The translations under genes were made by a program, and so were the position numbers. DNA of 7,553 nt from NCBI GenBank assembly GCA_021797025.1, contig JAKAAK010000154.1, positions 1-7,553 on the forward strand. The letters run 5' to 3'. The DNA is from Thermoplasmata archaeon. Its GTDB lineage: Archaea > Thermoplasmatota > Thermoplasmata > Thermoplasmatales > Thermoplasmataceae. Positions 1 through 5,972 of the stretch are shown piece by piece; positions within the stretch are counted from its first letter, which is position 1, and every line of letters begins with the position of its first letter. Below the pieces are notes generated by a model. The model was not told where the DNA came from, did not search any database, and saw nothing but the letters and a program-made list of their open reading frames with translations.

Positions 1-622
1 TGAGGTGGGTAAGTACAATTCTGGTATTGTCAGAAGCAGATTCATATATAGCCTCGGCGGTCTGCTCGTTTGAAAGATGCCCGTGATCGCTCCTTATCCT
101 CATTTTGAGCATTTCTGTATATGGGCCAGTTCTGAGCATTTCCGGATCATGGTTTGCTTCGATAGCCATAATATCAGATCCCTGCATGGCATCAAGAAGT
201 TCCCCGTTCATAATCCCGAGATCAGAAACCACCGAAATTTTTATTCCTCTATTGCGTATCACATACACCACGGGGTCTACAGCATCATGGTTAACTGAAA
301 CCGGCATGATCGTGAAATTCCCTATTGCCACTTCGCCGTTTATGCCGTATCCCCTGTCCAATCTGATTTTATCAAGAGTTTTATTCCTGGAGTAAACGTC
401 TGCCTTCAATTTTCTTGATATGGCCCTGGCACCGGATGAATGGTCAGAATGCTCATGGCTTATGAATATAGATTTTTCTAAATTTTCTATGCCCAGTTCG
501 GAAGTTTTTTCGGAAAATTTTTTGAGGCTGATGCCGCAATCTATTATGATCAGATCATTTTCATCCCATATTATTGTTGAATTCCCCCGGCTTCCTGAAG
601 AAAGCATATAGAAGTTAAGCAT
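1..622 (-). CDS. YycJ/WalJ-type metallo-beta-lactamase-fold hydrolase (partial, 3' end missing)
   Basis: Reading the minus strand from the ATG at 622-620 gives 207 uninterrupted codons to the window edge. The protein opens with the family signature SSGSRGNST (residues 8-16). The metal-binding HEHSDH (56-61) is the HxHxDH motif of the metallo-beta-lactamase fold. Further likely metal or active-site positions are H112-D113, S133-D134 and the EANHD block (155-159). The run from there to GHLSN (181-185) is the hallmark of the bacterial YycJ/WalJ subgroup, and the last readable residues, THL, fit its late HLS motif. Family members are about 250-265 residues, so roughly 40-60 residues are missing to the left. 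Bacterial YycJ proteins are reported to have nuclease activity; a cytoplasmic DNA-processing role here is inference. The first ATG was chosen because an AT-rich TATA-like element lies about 26 bases upstream and there is no ribosome binding site, suggesting a leaderless message. M6 is an alternative start, just before the signature. Confidence 0.9.
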   Translation of the reverse strand, partial: MLNFYMLSSGSRGNSTIIWDENDLIIIDCGISLKKFSEKTSELGIENLEKSIFISHEHSDHSSGARAISRKLKADVYSRNKTLDKIRLDRGYGINGEVAIGNFTIMPVSVNHDAVDPVVYVIRNRGIKISVVSDLGIMNGELLDAMQGSDIMAIEANHDPEMLRTGPYTEMLKMRIRSDHGHLSNEQTAEAIYESASDNTRIVLTHL

Positions 623-642
623 AAAAAGTAAATGCGCTTGCT

Positions 643-652
643 GTATATTTTT
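643..652 (-). promoter_or_regulatory. TATA-like promoter element of the YycJ-type gene
   Basis: On the minus strand this reads as an A-run followed by ATATAC, centred about 26 bases before the ATG at 622. That spacing would put the transcription start at or next to the start codon. No purine-rich Shine-Dalgarno sequence lies between, so a leaderless transcript is inferred. Confidence 0.5.
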
Positions 653-697
653 TTATCCAATTTTATTTGTAATTATTGATTTAATTATATTTATATA

Positions 698-707
698 TTT
701 ATATAAA
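698..707 (+). promoter_or_regulatory. Strong symmetrical TATA box of the winged-helix gene
   Basis: TTTATATAAA is a perfect 10-base palindrome within a longer run of TATATTT-like sequence (about 687-712). Its centre is about 26 bases before the ATG at 729, so the transcript should begin at or just before the start codon. No Shine-Dalgarno sequence is present. The symmetry means TBP could in principle bind in either direction; the transcription factor B element, not the TATA itself, would set direction. Confidence 0.6.
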
Positions 708-728
708 ATATAGGATACGGCGATTTAA

Positions 729-944
729 ATGGCAGAACTATCAGACAATGCAGAAAAAATTTACAATTCCTTAAAGGCACTTGGAGCTGTTTCAGAGGAG
801 AAACTGAAAACAGCTGATGACATAATGAAAAAAGCATCATTGGGAAAGGGGCTCATCAATGCAGGACTCAAAGAATTGATGGACAAAAAAGTAGTTAAAA
901 GAGTTGCCAGACAAAAAAGTGCCGGCTATTTTATTATAAAATGA
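729..944 (+). CDS. Small basic winged-helix-like protein, probable DNA-binding
   Basis: This is a complete 71-residue protein of unknown function. It carries 13 Lys and 2 Arg against 9 acidic residues, a net charge near +6. The pattern fits a compact winged helix: helix about 5-18 (NAEKIYNSLKALG), helix about 22-35 beginning SEEKLKTADDIMKK, helix about 39-52 (GKGLINAGLKELMD), then a strand-turn-strand wing of basic VVKRVARQK (55-63) and SAGYFIIK (64-71). The third helix followed by a basic wing is the usual DNA contact surface. There are no cysteines, no ligand domain and no signal peptide. The size would suit a one-domain regulator or an abundant chromatin-type protein; a ribosomal S25e-like winged helix is another possibility, though the key S25 motif is not evident. 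The gene has its own strong TATA box and an apparent leaderless start and stands alone. The coding call is firm; the function is inferred from fold pattern only. Confidence 0.82.
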   Translation: MAELSDNAEKIYNSLKALGAVSEEKLKTADDIMKKASLGKGLINAGLKELMDKKVVKRVARQKSAGYFIIK

Positions 945-954
945 ACGAATCCAG

Positions 955-990
955 CCGGGGAATTCCGGATGAATACAGTATTTATTTTAT
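955..990 (+). terminator. Possible terminator after the winged-helix gene
   Basis: Ten bases after the stop codon, CCGG (955-958) can pair with CCGG (965-968) around a six-base GGAATT loop. A T-rich stretch follows at 979-990. Archaeal termination relies mainly on T-runs, and this one is interrupted, so the call is weak. Confidence 0.25.
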
Positions 991-1008
991 AGTAATTGTG
1001 TGATAAAA

Positions 1009-1016
1009 CTTATATA
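1009..1016 (+). promoter_or_regulatory. TATA box of the DUF373-mptE operon
   Basis: CTTATATA, preceded by an A-rich stretch (GATAAAA) that could serve as the BRE, is centred about 24 bases before the ATG at 1036. There is no Shine-Dalgarno sequence before that ATG. This supports a leaderless transcript and favours the start at 1036 over the in-frame ATG at 1045. Confidence 0.6.
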
Positions 1017-1035
1017 GTCACATTTCCTATATTAA

Positions 1036-2172
1036 ATGCGGGATATGGTAACTTTAATACTGAATGTGGACCGTGATAACGACTACGGTATGAAGGCTGG
1101 CATAGAGGGACCAGTTACAGGTTATGGTGACTGTTATAATGCAGCATTAAAACTGATTTCAGTAGATCCCGAGGACTCCGATGCCAATGCACTTTTCGGC
1201 ACGATAAAAGTCTATGAAGAGTTAAAGAGGAAGAATGAGAATGTTGAAATTGCACTTATCACCGGTGATGATGATGTTGGTGCAAAATCAGATGAAATAT
1301 TAAGCAAACAGCTGGATGATGTTCTCAGCATGGAACATTATGATGATCTGATTTTGGTCTCTGACGGTGCAGAAGATGATTACATTACACCTATTATATC
1401 CTCAAGAATCAGGATAAGATATGTAAAACATATACTTGTAAGGCACAATGAAAATATAGAATCTCTTTATTACTACATTATAAGGGGAATCAGGGACAAG
1501 AAGATAGCAAGGAAATTTACAATACCTGTGGGATTGCTCCTTCTGAGTTACGGTGTATCGTTATTGGCTTTTACACTCTATTATATGGTAATTACAAAAT
1601 CATATGTACTAAACCCGGGCAGCGGTGCCGTGATGCTGGTTACAATAGTTCTGGGTGCATATTTCGTGAGCCGGGCAGTGGAATTGAACCAGCTTATAGT
1701 CAAGCTTGCAGTGAATATGAAGGAATACTCACAGGAGGCAAAAATCTCGCTGCTCTCATACGTTGTTTCCTTCTTCATTGTAATTATAGGAATTGCATAC
1801 AGCTATGAATCCACGGTAAGAATGGTCCCCATAATGAATAAAATTCTGCTGTTCCTGACAGTTTTTGTCTGGTGGATATTTGCATCGTTCGTTTCAAAGG
1901 AGCTTTTTGATGCCTTTGACATTTACATGGAGGAAAGGCATGGCATGTCCAGAATGTGGTACGGAATAGCATTTTCACTCTCAATGACCCTCATATTCTA
2001 TGGCATGATAAATTACATCAGGTACATAGTGGGGTTCATACCACTTTCAGTAATGACCGTTTATTTTGGATACATCATAGCAGGAATCCTGATCGCACTC
2101 TCTGCCTCTGCTGTACACAAATATTTTTCCTCATTGAAGAATAAAAACGGCAACGTGATGGAGATAAAATGA
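1036..2172 (+). CDS. DUF373 family membrane protein
   Basis: This is a complete 378-residue protein of the archaeal DUF373 family, whose biochemical function is unknown. The N-terminal soluble half carries the family's conserved acidic blocks: LNVDRDNDYG (9-18), GP (25-26), DPEDSDANALFG (44-55), LITGDDDVGAKSD (74-86), QLDDVL (92-97) and LVSDGAEDD (107-115). The density of conserved Asp suggests a metal- or phosphate-binding site, which is inference. The C-terminal half has about six hydrophobic membrane segments: roughly 161-186, 196-217, 236-257, 266-288, 308-331 and 335-360. A short basic tail ends the protein. No signal peptide is seen, so the acidic domain most likely lies in the cytoplasm. 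Its stop overlaps the start of mptE by four bases, so the two are co-transcribed and probably translationally coupled. Residue M4 is an alternative start, but the TATA spacing favours M1. Confidence 0.93.
   Translation: MRDMVTLILNVDRDNDYGMKAGIEGPVTGYGDCYNAALKLISVDPEDSDANALFGTIKVYEELKRKNENVEIALITGDDDVGAKSDEILSKQLDDVLSMEHYDDLILVSDGAEDDYITPIISSRIRIRYVKHILVRHNENIESLYYYIIRGIRDKKIARKFTIPVGLLLLSYGVSLLAFTLYYMVITKSYVLNPGSGAVMLVTIVLGAYFVSRAVELNQLIVKLAVNMKEYSQEAKISLLSYVVSFFIVIIGIAYSYESTVRMVPIMNKILLFLTVFVWWIFASFVSKELFDAFDIYMEERHGMSRMWYGIAFSLSMTLIFYGMINYIRYIVGFIPLSVMTVYFGYIIAGILIALSASAVHKYFSSLKNKNGNVMEIK
2160..2163 (+). promoter_or_regulatory. Ribosome binding site of mptE
   Basis: GGAG, inside the last codons of the DUF373 gene, lies five bases before the ATG at 2169. 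It supports this start and shows that the second gene of the operon uses a Shine-Dalgarno sequence, unlike the leaderless first gene. Confidence 0.55.
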
Positions 2173-2843
2173 AATTTGAGGACTGGTTTCCTTTTTACTT
2201 ACAGATTACAGACTCCCTGGGAATAAACAGGACCGAGGATTATAGATCATCGCTTATAATCCATAAACTGATACATAATGATCTTTCTGCCATGGATCCA
2301 TACAGGGGCAGAAATGCATTTGTAATCGGAAACGGGCCACACTTAAATGACGCTTTAACCACTGTGTCAGGAGGTTATACTATTGTTGCGGATTCTGCAA
2401 TTGATACTTATACGGAGTCCCTGGGAATCCCTGATATTATAGTGTCTGATATGGACGGAAATATGGATAACATAATTGGGTGCTACAACAGGGGAACAAC
2501 TGTATTTCTTCATGCACACGGGGACAACATTGAAAAGATATGGAATTATGCAAAATATTTTCCAGATGCCATGGCAACCACACAGAATATTCCCATGGTT
2601 AATCTCTATAATTTCGGTGGATTCAGTGACGGAGACCGTGCCGCCTTTCTGGCAGATCATTTAAGTGCAAACAATATAACTCTCGTAGGATTCGATTTTA
2701 ATCATATCAATAATAAAAATTACTATGACAGCAATTCAGTAGCCAGAAAAAAGCTCAAGCTGGCATGGGCAAAATACCTTTTAACCTACCTTGCCAATTC
2801 AAGGGGTAGAAAATTTTCTGAGGGCAGCATTATAGAGATTTAG
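2169..2843 (+). CDS. mptE: 6-hydroxymethyl-7,8-dihydropterin pyrophosphokinase, MptE type
   Basis: The archaeal MptE (DUF115) family transfers pyrophosphate from ATP to 6-hydroxymethyl-7,8-dihydropterin. This activates the pterin for condensation with an arylamine in folate or methanopterin-like cofactor synthesis. It is unrelated to bacterial FolK. The 224-residue length is normal. Diagnostic blocks appear in order: FVIGNGPHL (51-59, nucleotide-loop-like), ADSA (74-77), PDIIVSDMDG (88-97), FLHAHGDN (113-120), TTQN (137-140), NFGGFSDGDRAAF (148-160) and LVGFDF (172-177). The acidic and His residues of SDMDG, HAHGDN and DGDR are the probable metal and substrate ligands. The start overlaps the DUF373 stop as ATGA and has GGAG five bases upstream. 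The protein is cytoplasmic. The stop codon overlaps that of the opposing comB gene. The family assignment is confident; which pterin cofactor the organism finally makes cannot be told here. Confidence 0.93.
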   Translation: MKFEDWFPFYLQITDSLGINRTEDYRSSLIIHKLIHNDLSAMDPYRGRNAFVIGNGPHLNDALTTVSGGYTIVADSAIDTYTESLGIPDIIVSDMDGNMDNIIGCYNRGTTVFLHAHGDNIEKIWNYAKYFPDAMATTQNIPMVNLYNFGGFSDGDRAAFLADHLSANNITLVGFDFNHINNKNYYDSNSVARKKLKLAWAKYLLTYLANSRGRKFSEGSIIEI

Positions 2844-3502
2844 TTTTCAATTAAAGGCATCAGTTTGCCATTGCTGTAGATAACAGGATTTTTATACAGG
2901 TCAACCTGGAGTGAACTCTCTATATCTGCACCTGCACCCATGATTTTAAGCCTTTTTGATCCGTGGCTTTCCCTTATCTGGTTGCAATAATCCTTGATAT
3001 CAACATTATTCCCCTCAAGTTTGCTTTTGAGCATATTCGCATAAATATAATCCTCATCAGATATACCATCTGGCCTGTTGGAAACAATTATGGACACATT
3101 CTCCCTGTCCTTGATGGCATTATATGTGGCAGAGAAATTTATGAATGACGATATATATATGTCTCCAGGATATTCCATAATCTTGAACAGGACCTTTATT
3201 CCGTTGGTTGATGTAAATAAAAGCGTTTTCCCCGATAAATCAGTATTCATTATGGCACTGGGGGAATTGCCGTAATTGAATCCGGGAATCCTGATTCCAT
3301 ACCTTTCGCCGCTGGTAAGATAATCGGGATTTTTTGCTTTAAGTTTCCTTGTATCGGTAACTGTCCTGACAGGGATGATTGAAGCAGCCCCTCTGTAAAT
3401 CATGAGCGGTATTGTTGTAGTGGCCCTGAAAATATCTATTAAAACTTTTGTTGAGTCATCAAAATTTTTTTCCTTTCTCCCATCTATAATGTTAACCTTC
3501 AT
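2840..3502 (-). CDS. comB: ComB family 2-phosphosulfolactate phosphatase
   Basis: This complete 220-residue protein matches ComB, a Mg-dependent acid phosphatase that converts (R)-2-phospho-3-sulfolactate to sulfolactate, the second step of coenzyme M synthesis in methanogens. Length is close to the usual 220-240. Family motifs are present in order: VLIDIFRATTT (20-30), GAASIIPV (38-45), TSGERYG (63-69), GFNYGNSPS (74-82), TSTNG (97-101), SSFINFSA (118-125) and SDEDYIYA (148-155). The signature DxxRATTT and the GFxxGNSP block are intact, so an active enzyme is expected. The substrate is uncertain: the family also occurs in organisms without coenzyme M, and no other coenzyme M gene is recognised in this window. 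The gene reads divergently from the ThDP enzyme and converges on mptE with overlapping stops. A TATA box 23-24 bases upstream suggests a leaderless start. Confidence 0.9.
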   Translation of the reverse strand: MKVNIIDGRKEKNFDDSTKVLIDIFRATTTIPLMIYRGAASIIPVRTVTDTRKLKAKNPDYLTSGERYGIRIPGFNYGNSPSAIMNTDLSGKTLLFTSTNGIKVLFKIMEYPGDIYISSFINFSATYNAIKDRENVSIIVSNRPDGISDEDYIYANMLKSKLEGNNVDIKDYCNQIRESHGSKRLKIMGAGADIESSLQVDLYKNPVIYSNGKLMPLIEN

Positions 3503-3519
3503 CCTTATAGAATATCCTT

Positions 3520-3529
3520 TTTATATATG
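3520..3529 (-). promoter_or_regulatory. TATA box of comB
   Basis: On the minus strand CATATATAAA is centred about 23 bases before the ATG at 3502. The bases between it and the ATG leave no room for a spaced Shine-Dalgarno site, so a leaderless message is inferred. Confidence 0.55.
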
Positions 3530-3593
3530 TTACTTTTTATTTTTTTGCATATACAGGAGGAAAAAGATTTTTATTTTATAACCTGATAGTAAA

Positions 3594-3603
3594 CAATATA
3601 TAT
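3594..3603 (+). promoter_or_regulatory. TATA box of the ThDP enzyme gene
   Basis: CAATATATAT, preceded by A-rich sequence that could act as the BRE, is centred about 24 bases before the ATG at 3623. The divergent comB TATA is about 74 bases away. The AGGAGG-like purine run at 3555-3561 is about 60 bases upstream of the ATG and would lie outside the transcript, so it is not a ribosome binding site for this gene. Confidence 0.55.
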
Positions 3604-3622
3604 GGGCTCAGATTGAATTTAT

Positions 3623-5320
3623 ATGAATGGAGCCAGGTCTATCTTAGAGATGCTCAGGCAGTATCATGTTAATCACGTTTTCGGCCTTATCGGGGAAACA
3701 TCATTTCCCCTGTATTATGAATGGGATAGTTTTGATGGTGTTGAACACATATCCGGAAGGGATGAAAGGAATGTTGCAATAATGGCAGAAGCCTATGCAC
3801 GTGCCTCCTCCAGACCCGGGGTATGTGAAGTCCCTGGAGTAGGTGCATCCTATACACTGCCTGCAATTGTAGAAGCATACACCAGCGGTACCCCGTTAAT
3901 AGAAATGTCCAGTGATATAGCCACGGATTCCAGGAAGAAAAATGTTCTGACCGAGTATGATAAAACCATGATGTTTTCAGGCGTAACCAGAAAAGTTATC
4001 AATGTGGAAACTCCAGGAGATATACCGAGGATGATGAGATATGGATTCAGGAGTGCAACCACGCCCCCATCCGGCCCGGTTTTTATCAATTTTCCCTTGA
4101 ACGTATATGGAGAGGGGGTAATGGATAAGGATTTATACGCGGATGAAACATTTTCCAGATTCCCGTCCATCAGGCAGTCATGTGATAACAGCTCCATCGC
4201 CATGGCTGCTAAAATGCTGTTTGAAGCAGCCAAACCCGTTATAATATGTGGCCAGGGCGTCCTTTACTCAGGTGCATTTTCCCAGCTGCTTGAACTATCC
4301 GAGATGCTCTCCATACCGGTGGGTACAACAATTTCCGGTAAGGGAAGTTTTCCTGAGAATCACCCGCTTTCAATGGGTGTTGTGGGAAGCAGAGGAGGTT
4401 CTGAAATATCCAGGAATGTTGTTGACTCTGCAGATCTCATATTTTTCATTGGCACCAACACCGATTCCGCATCAACATCATGGTGGAAATCCCCTGACCC
4501 GTCAAAACATGTTAAAATAATACACCTCGATAGTGATGTCACACAGCTGGGGAACAACTATAAAATTTCCCTCGGGCTTCTGGGAGATGCCATGGCAATT
4601 ATTGCAAAAATCAATGAAATTTTGCAGGATATGGCAAAAAAGGCAACCAGTGGAAATGAAATATGGGATTCAAGATCCAGATGGGAGTCAGGCATAATCG
4701 CCTCCATAAGAAGCACACCCTATGTGAATCCCGTCAAATTTATAAAATCATTGATGAAGTACGATGATAAGTTCGGCATTATCACCGCGGATCCGGGTAT
4801 AGGCGCAATTTACGCCTCCGCATTTTACAGGGTACAGAAATCAGGAAGAAAATTCCTGTTCAATTACTCTGCAGGGGGTCTCGGTTTCGGGCTACCTGCG
4901 GCAATCGGGGCATACTATGCCGGCAAATCCACAACGGTATGCCTTACATCGGACGGCAGCATGGGATTCGTGCAGGGAGAGCTGGAAACAGTTGCAAGGT
5001 ACAATATACCACTGAAGATCTTCCTCTTCAACAACAGGTCATTCGGCTGGATAAGGGCCACAATGGTTTCAGATTATGGCAGGGTTCTCAATGGAACGGA
5101 TTTTTATGATACAAAATACCGCAATATTGCACAGGCTTATTCAATGGAATATATACATATAGAAAAGGATTCTGATATTGAAACAAAAATGAGAGAAGCA
5201 TTTTCTGACCAATCCCCGATGATCATAGAAGTAAATGTACTTCCAGAGGATAAACTGATTCCGCCTGTTCCGGAGTGGAAACATATCTCGGATAATAATA
5301 CCCGGCCATGGATGGGATAA
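3623..5320 (+). CDS. Thiamine diphosphate-dependent enzyme, acetolactate synthase/decarboxylase superfamily
   Basis: The 565-residue protein has the full three-domain plan of this superfamily. The Pyr domain (about 1-170) includes VFGLIGETSFPLY (19-31) and the catalytic glutamate in GRDERN (E48), followed by AEAYARASSRPGVCEVPGVG (55-74). The central Rossmann-like domain (about 190-330) includes KPVIICGQGV (204-213). The PP domain (about 365-545) includes SAGGLGFGLPAAIG (416-429) and the cofactor motif SDGS (443-446) with N470 and N471 at the expected distance for Mg-ThDP. The usual first Gly of GDG is Ser here. Such enzymes decarboxylate a 2-oxo acid and may transfer the resulting acyl unit; acetolactate synthase, sulfoacetaldehyde acetyltransferase and benzoylformate decarboxylase all share this layout. 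No small regulatory (ilvN-type) subunit or other branched-chain gene is nearby, which argues mildly against a dedicated acetolactate synthase. The substrate is not assignable. Divergence from comB suggests, but does not prove, a link to sulfonate metabolism. Confidence 0.92.
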   Translation: MNGARSILEMLRQYHVNHVFGLIGETSFPLYYEWDSFDGVEHISGRDERNVAIMAEAYARASSRPGVCEVPGVGASYTLPAIVEAYTSGTPLIEMSSDIATDSRKKNVLTEYDKTMMFSGVTRKVINVETPGDIPRMMRYGFRSATTPPSGPVFINFPLNVYGEGVMDKDLYADETFSRFPSIRQSCDNSSIAMAAKMLFEAAKPVIICGQGVLYSGAFSQLLELSEMLSIPVGTTISGKGSFPENHPLSMGVVGSRGGSEISRNVVDSADLIFFIGTNTDSASTSWWKSPDPSKHVKIIHLDSDVTQLGNNYKISLGLLGDAMAIIAKINEILQDMAKKATSGNEIWDSRSRWESGIIASIRSTPYVNPVKFIKSLMKYDDKFGIITADPGIGAIYASAFYRVQKSGRKFLFNYSAGGLGFGLPAAIGAYYAGKSTTVCLTSDGSMGFVQGELETVARYNIPLKIFLFNNRSFGWIRATMVSDYGRVLNGTDFYDTKYRNIAQAYSMEYIHIEKDSDIETKMREAFSDQSPMIIEVNVLPEDKLIPPVPEWKHISDNNTRPWMG

Positions 5321-5446
5321 AGTTTCCCAGATTCATGCGTATGCTCAATTTCACCGATCTTGGAATATAACAGCACCCTCACCATGAAGTTCAATGAAAT
5401 CGATGGAAAACAATATCTGAATGCATCATGAAATAATAATAAAAAG

Positions 5447-5459
5447 AAAATATTAAAAA
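5447..5459 (+). promoter_or_regulatory. Probable TATA element of the rpl11-rpl1-rplP0 operon
   Basis: AAAATATTAAAAA is the best TATA-like element in the 175-base spacer after the ThDP gene. A start of transcription about 25 bases downstream would fall near 5478 and leave a leader of roughly 18 bases holding a ribosome binding site. Weaker candidates are GAATATAA near 5364 and GTATAATT near 5475. The remainder of the spacer shows no gene and no stable structure that I can see. Confidence 0.4.
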
Positions 5460-5485
5460 TGAGTTAGAAATACGGTATAATTGAA

Positions 5486-5489
5486 GGTG
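5486..5489 (+). promoter_or_regulatory. Ribosome binding site deciding the rpl11 start
   Basis: GGTG, within GAAGGTG, ends six bases before the ATG at 5496. It favours that ATG over the out-of-frame ATG at 5492, which would be only two bases away. The same GGTGA-type core precedes rpl1 and rplP0. Confidence 0.5.
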
Positions 5490-5495
5490 TAATGA

Positions 5496-5972
5496 ATGGT
5501 CGCAGTCAAAACAATGGTTGAGGGTGGAAAAGCAACAACGGGCCCGCCTCTGGGTCCTGCTCTCGGTCCCCTGGGATTGAACCTGGGTCAGGTTATAAAG
5601 GATATAAATGAAAAAACAAAATCATTTGCAGGGATGCAGGTTCCTGTAACTGTTAATGTTGTAGATCCATCTACAAAAAAATATGAGATTATAATAGGAG
5701 TACCACCCACTTCAGCATTGCTGAAAAAGGAGGCAGGAATCGAGAAAGGGTCCGGCAAGAACAAGGAATCATATGCCGGAAACCTGACAATGGATCAGGT
5801 AAAGAAGGTTGCGGAATCCAAAAAATCCGCTTTACTTTCATATAATATGAAAGGAGCTGTCCTTGAAGTTCTTGGCACAGCGCTTTCACTGGGAATAACA
5901 GTGGATGGGAAGAACGCTGCTGAAGTACAGCAGAAAATCAAGGCCGGCGAAATAGAAGTCGGTGAGAAGTAA
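5496..5972 (+). CDS. rpl11: Large-subunit ribosomal protein uL11 (L11)
   Basis: uL11 binds the GTPase-associated region of 23S rRNA with the P0 stalk and helps recruit translation factors. The 158-residue length is typical of archaea. The N-terminal domain carries the near-invariant Gly/Pro block GGKATTGPPLGPALGPLGLN (10-29), then GQVIKDINEKT (31-41) and MQVPVTVNV (47-55). The C-terminal RNA-binding domain follows (about 68-140), with PPTSALLKK (70-78) and GNLTMDQVKKVAESKK (95-110), and the tail GTALSLGITVDGK (127-139). It is the first gene of an operon with uL1 and uL10; its TAA stop shares a base with the ATG of rpl1. Base use looks like its neighbours. In other archaea the order continues with L12, expected just beyond the window. 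Confidence 0.98.
   Translation: MVAVKTMVEGGKATTGPPLGPALGPLGLNLGQVIKDINEKTKSFAGMQVPVTVNVVDPSTKKYEIIIGVPPTSALLKKEAGIEKGSGKNKESYAGNLTMDQVKKVAESKKSALLSYNMKGAVLEVLGTALSLGITVDGKNAAEVQQKIKAGEIEVGEK
5962..5966 (+). promoter_or_regulatory. Ribosome binding site of rpl1
   Basis: GGTGA, inside the end of rpl11, ends five bases before the ATG at 5972. With the TAATG stop-start junction it points to translational coupling of the two genes. Confidence 0.6.

Noticed and set aside
77..611. Plus-strand open frames in the first 600 bases
   Set aside because: The minus strand here encodes an unmistakable YycJ-type hydrolase with its motifs in order; the plus frames have no recognisable content.
959..966. GGAATTCC palindrome as an operator
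   Set aside because: It is an isolated 8-base palindrome with no second copy seen near other promoters, and it is 70 bases before the DUF373 start. It fits better as the loop region of a weak hairpin, or as chance.
3555..3561. AGGAGG-like run as a ribosome binding site for the ThDP gene
   Set aside because: It is about 60 bases upstream of the ATG and upstream of the TATA box, so it should not be in the mRNA.
3623..5320. ThDP enzyme as a fused ComDE sulfopyruvate decarboxylase
   Set aside because: ComD plus ComE would be about 360-370 residues without a central domain. This protein is 565 residues with a clear middle domain, so the ComDE name is not supported although a similar reaction is possible.
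5137..5394. 85-codon minus-strand frame across the end of the ThDP gene
   Set aside because: It lies mostly antisense to conserved PP-domain codons, shows no recognisable motif and has no convincing promoter.
5384..5431. A 15-codon ATG-initiated frame in the spacer before rpl11
   Set aside because: It is too short to judge, has no ribosome binding site, and the nearest TATA-like sequence is at the wrong distance. I see no reason to call it a gene.
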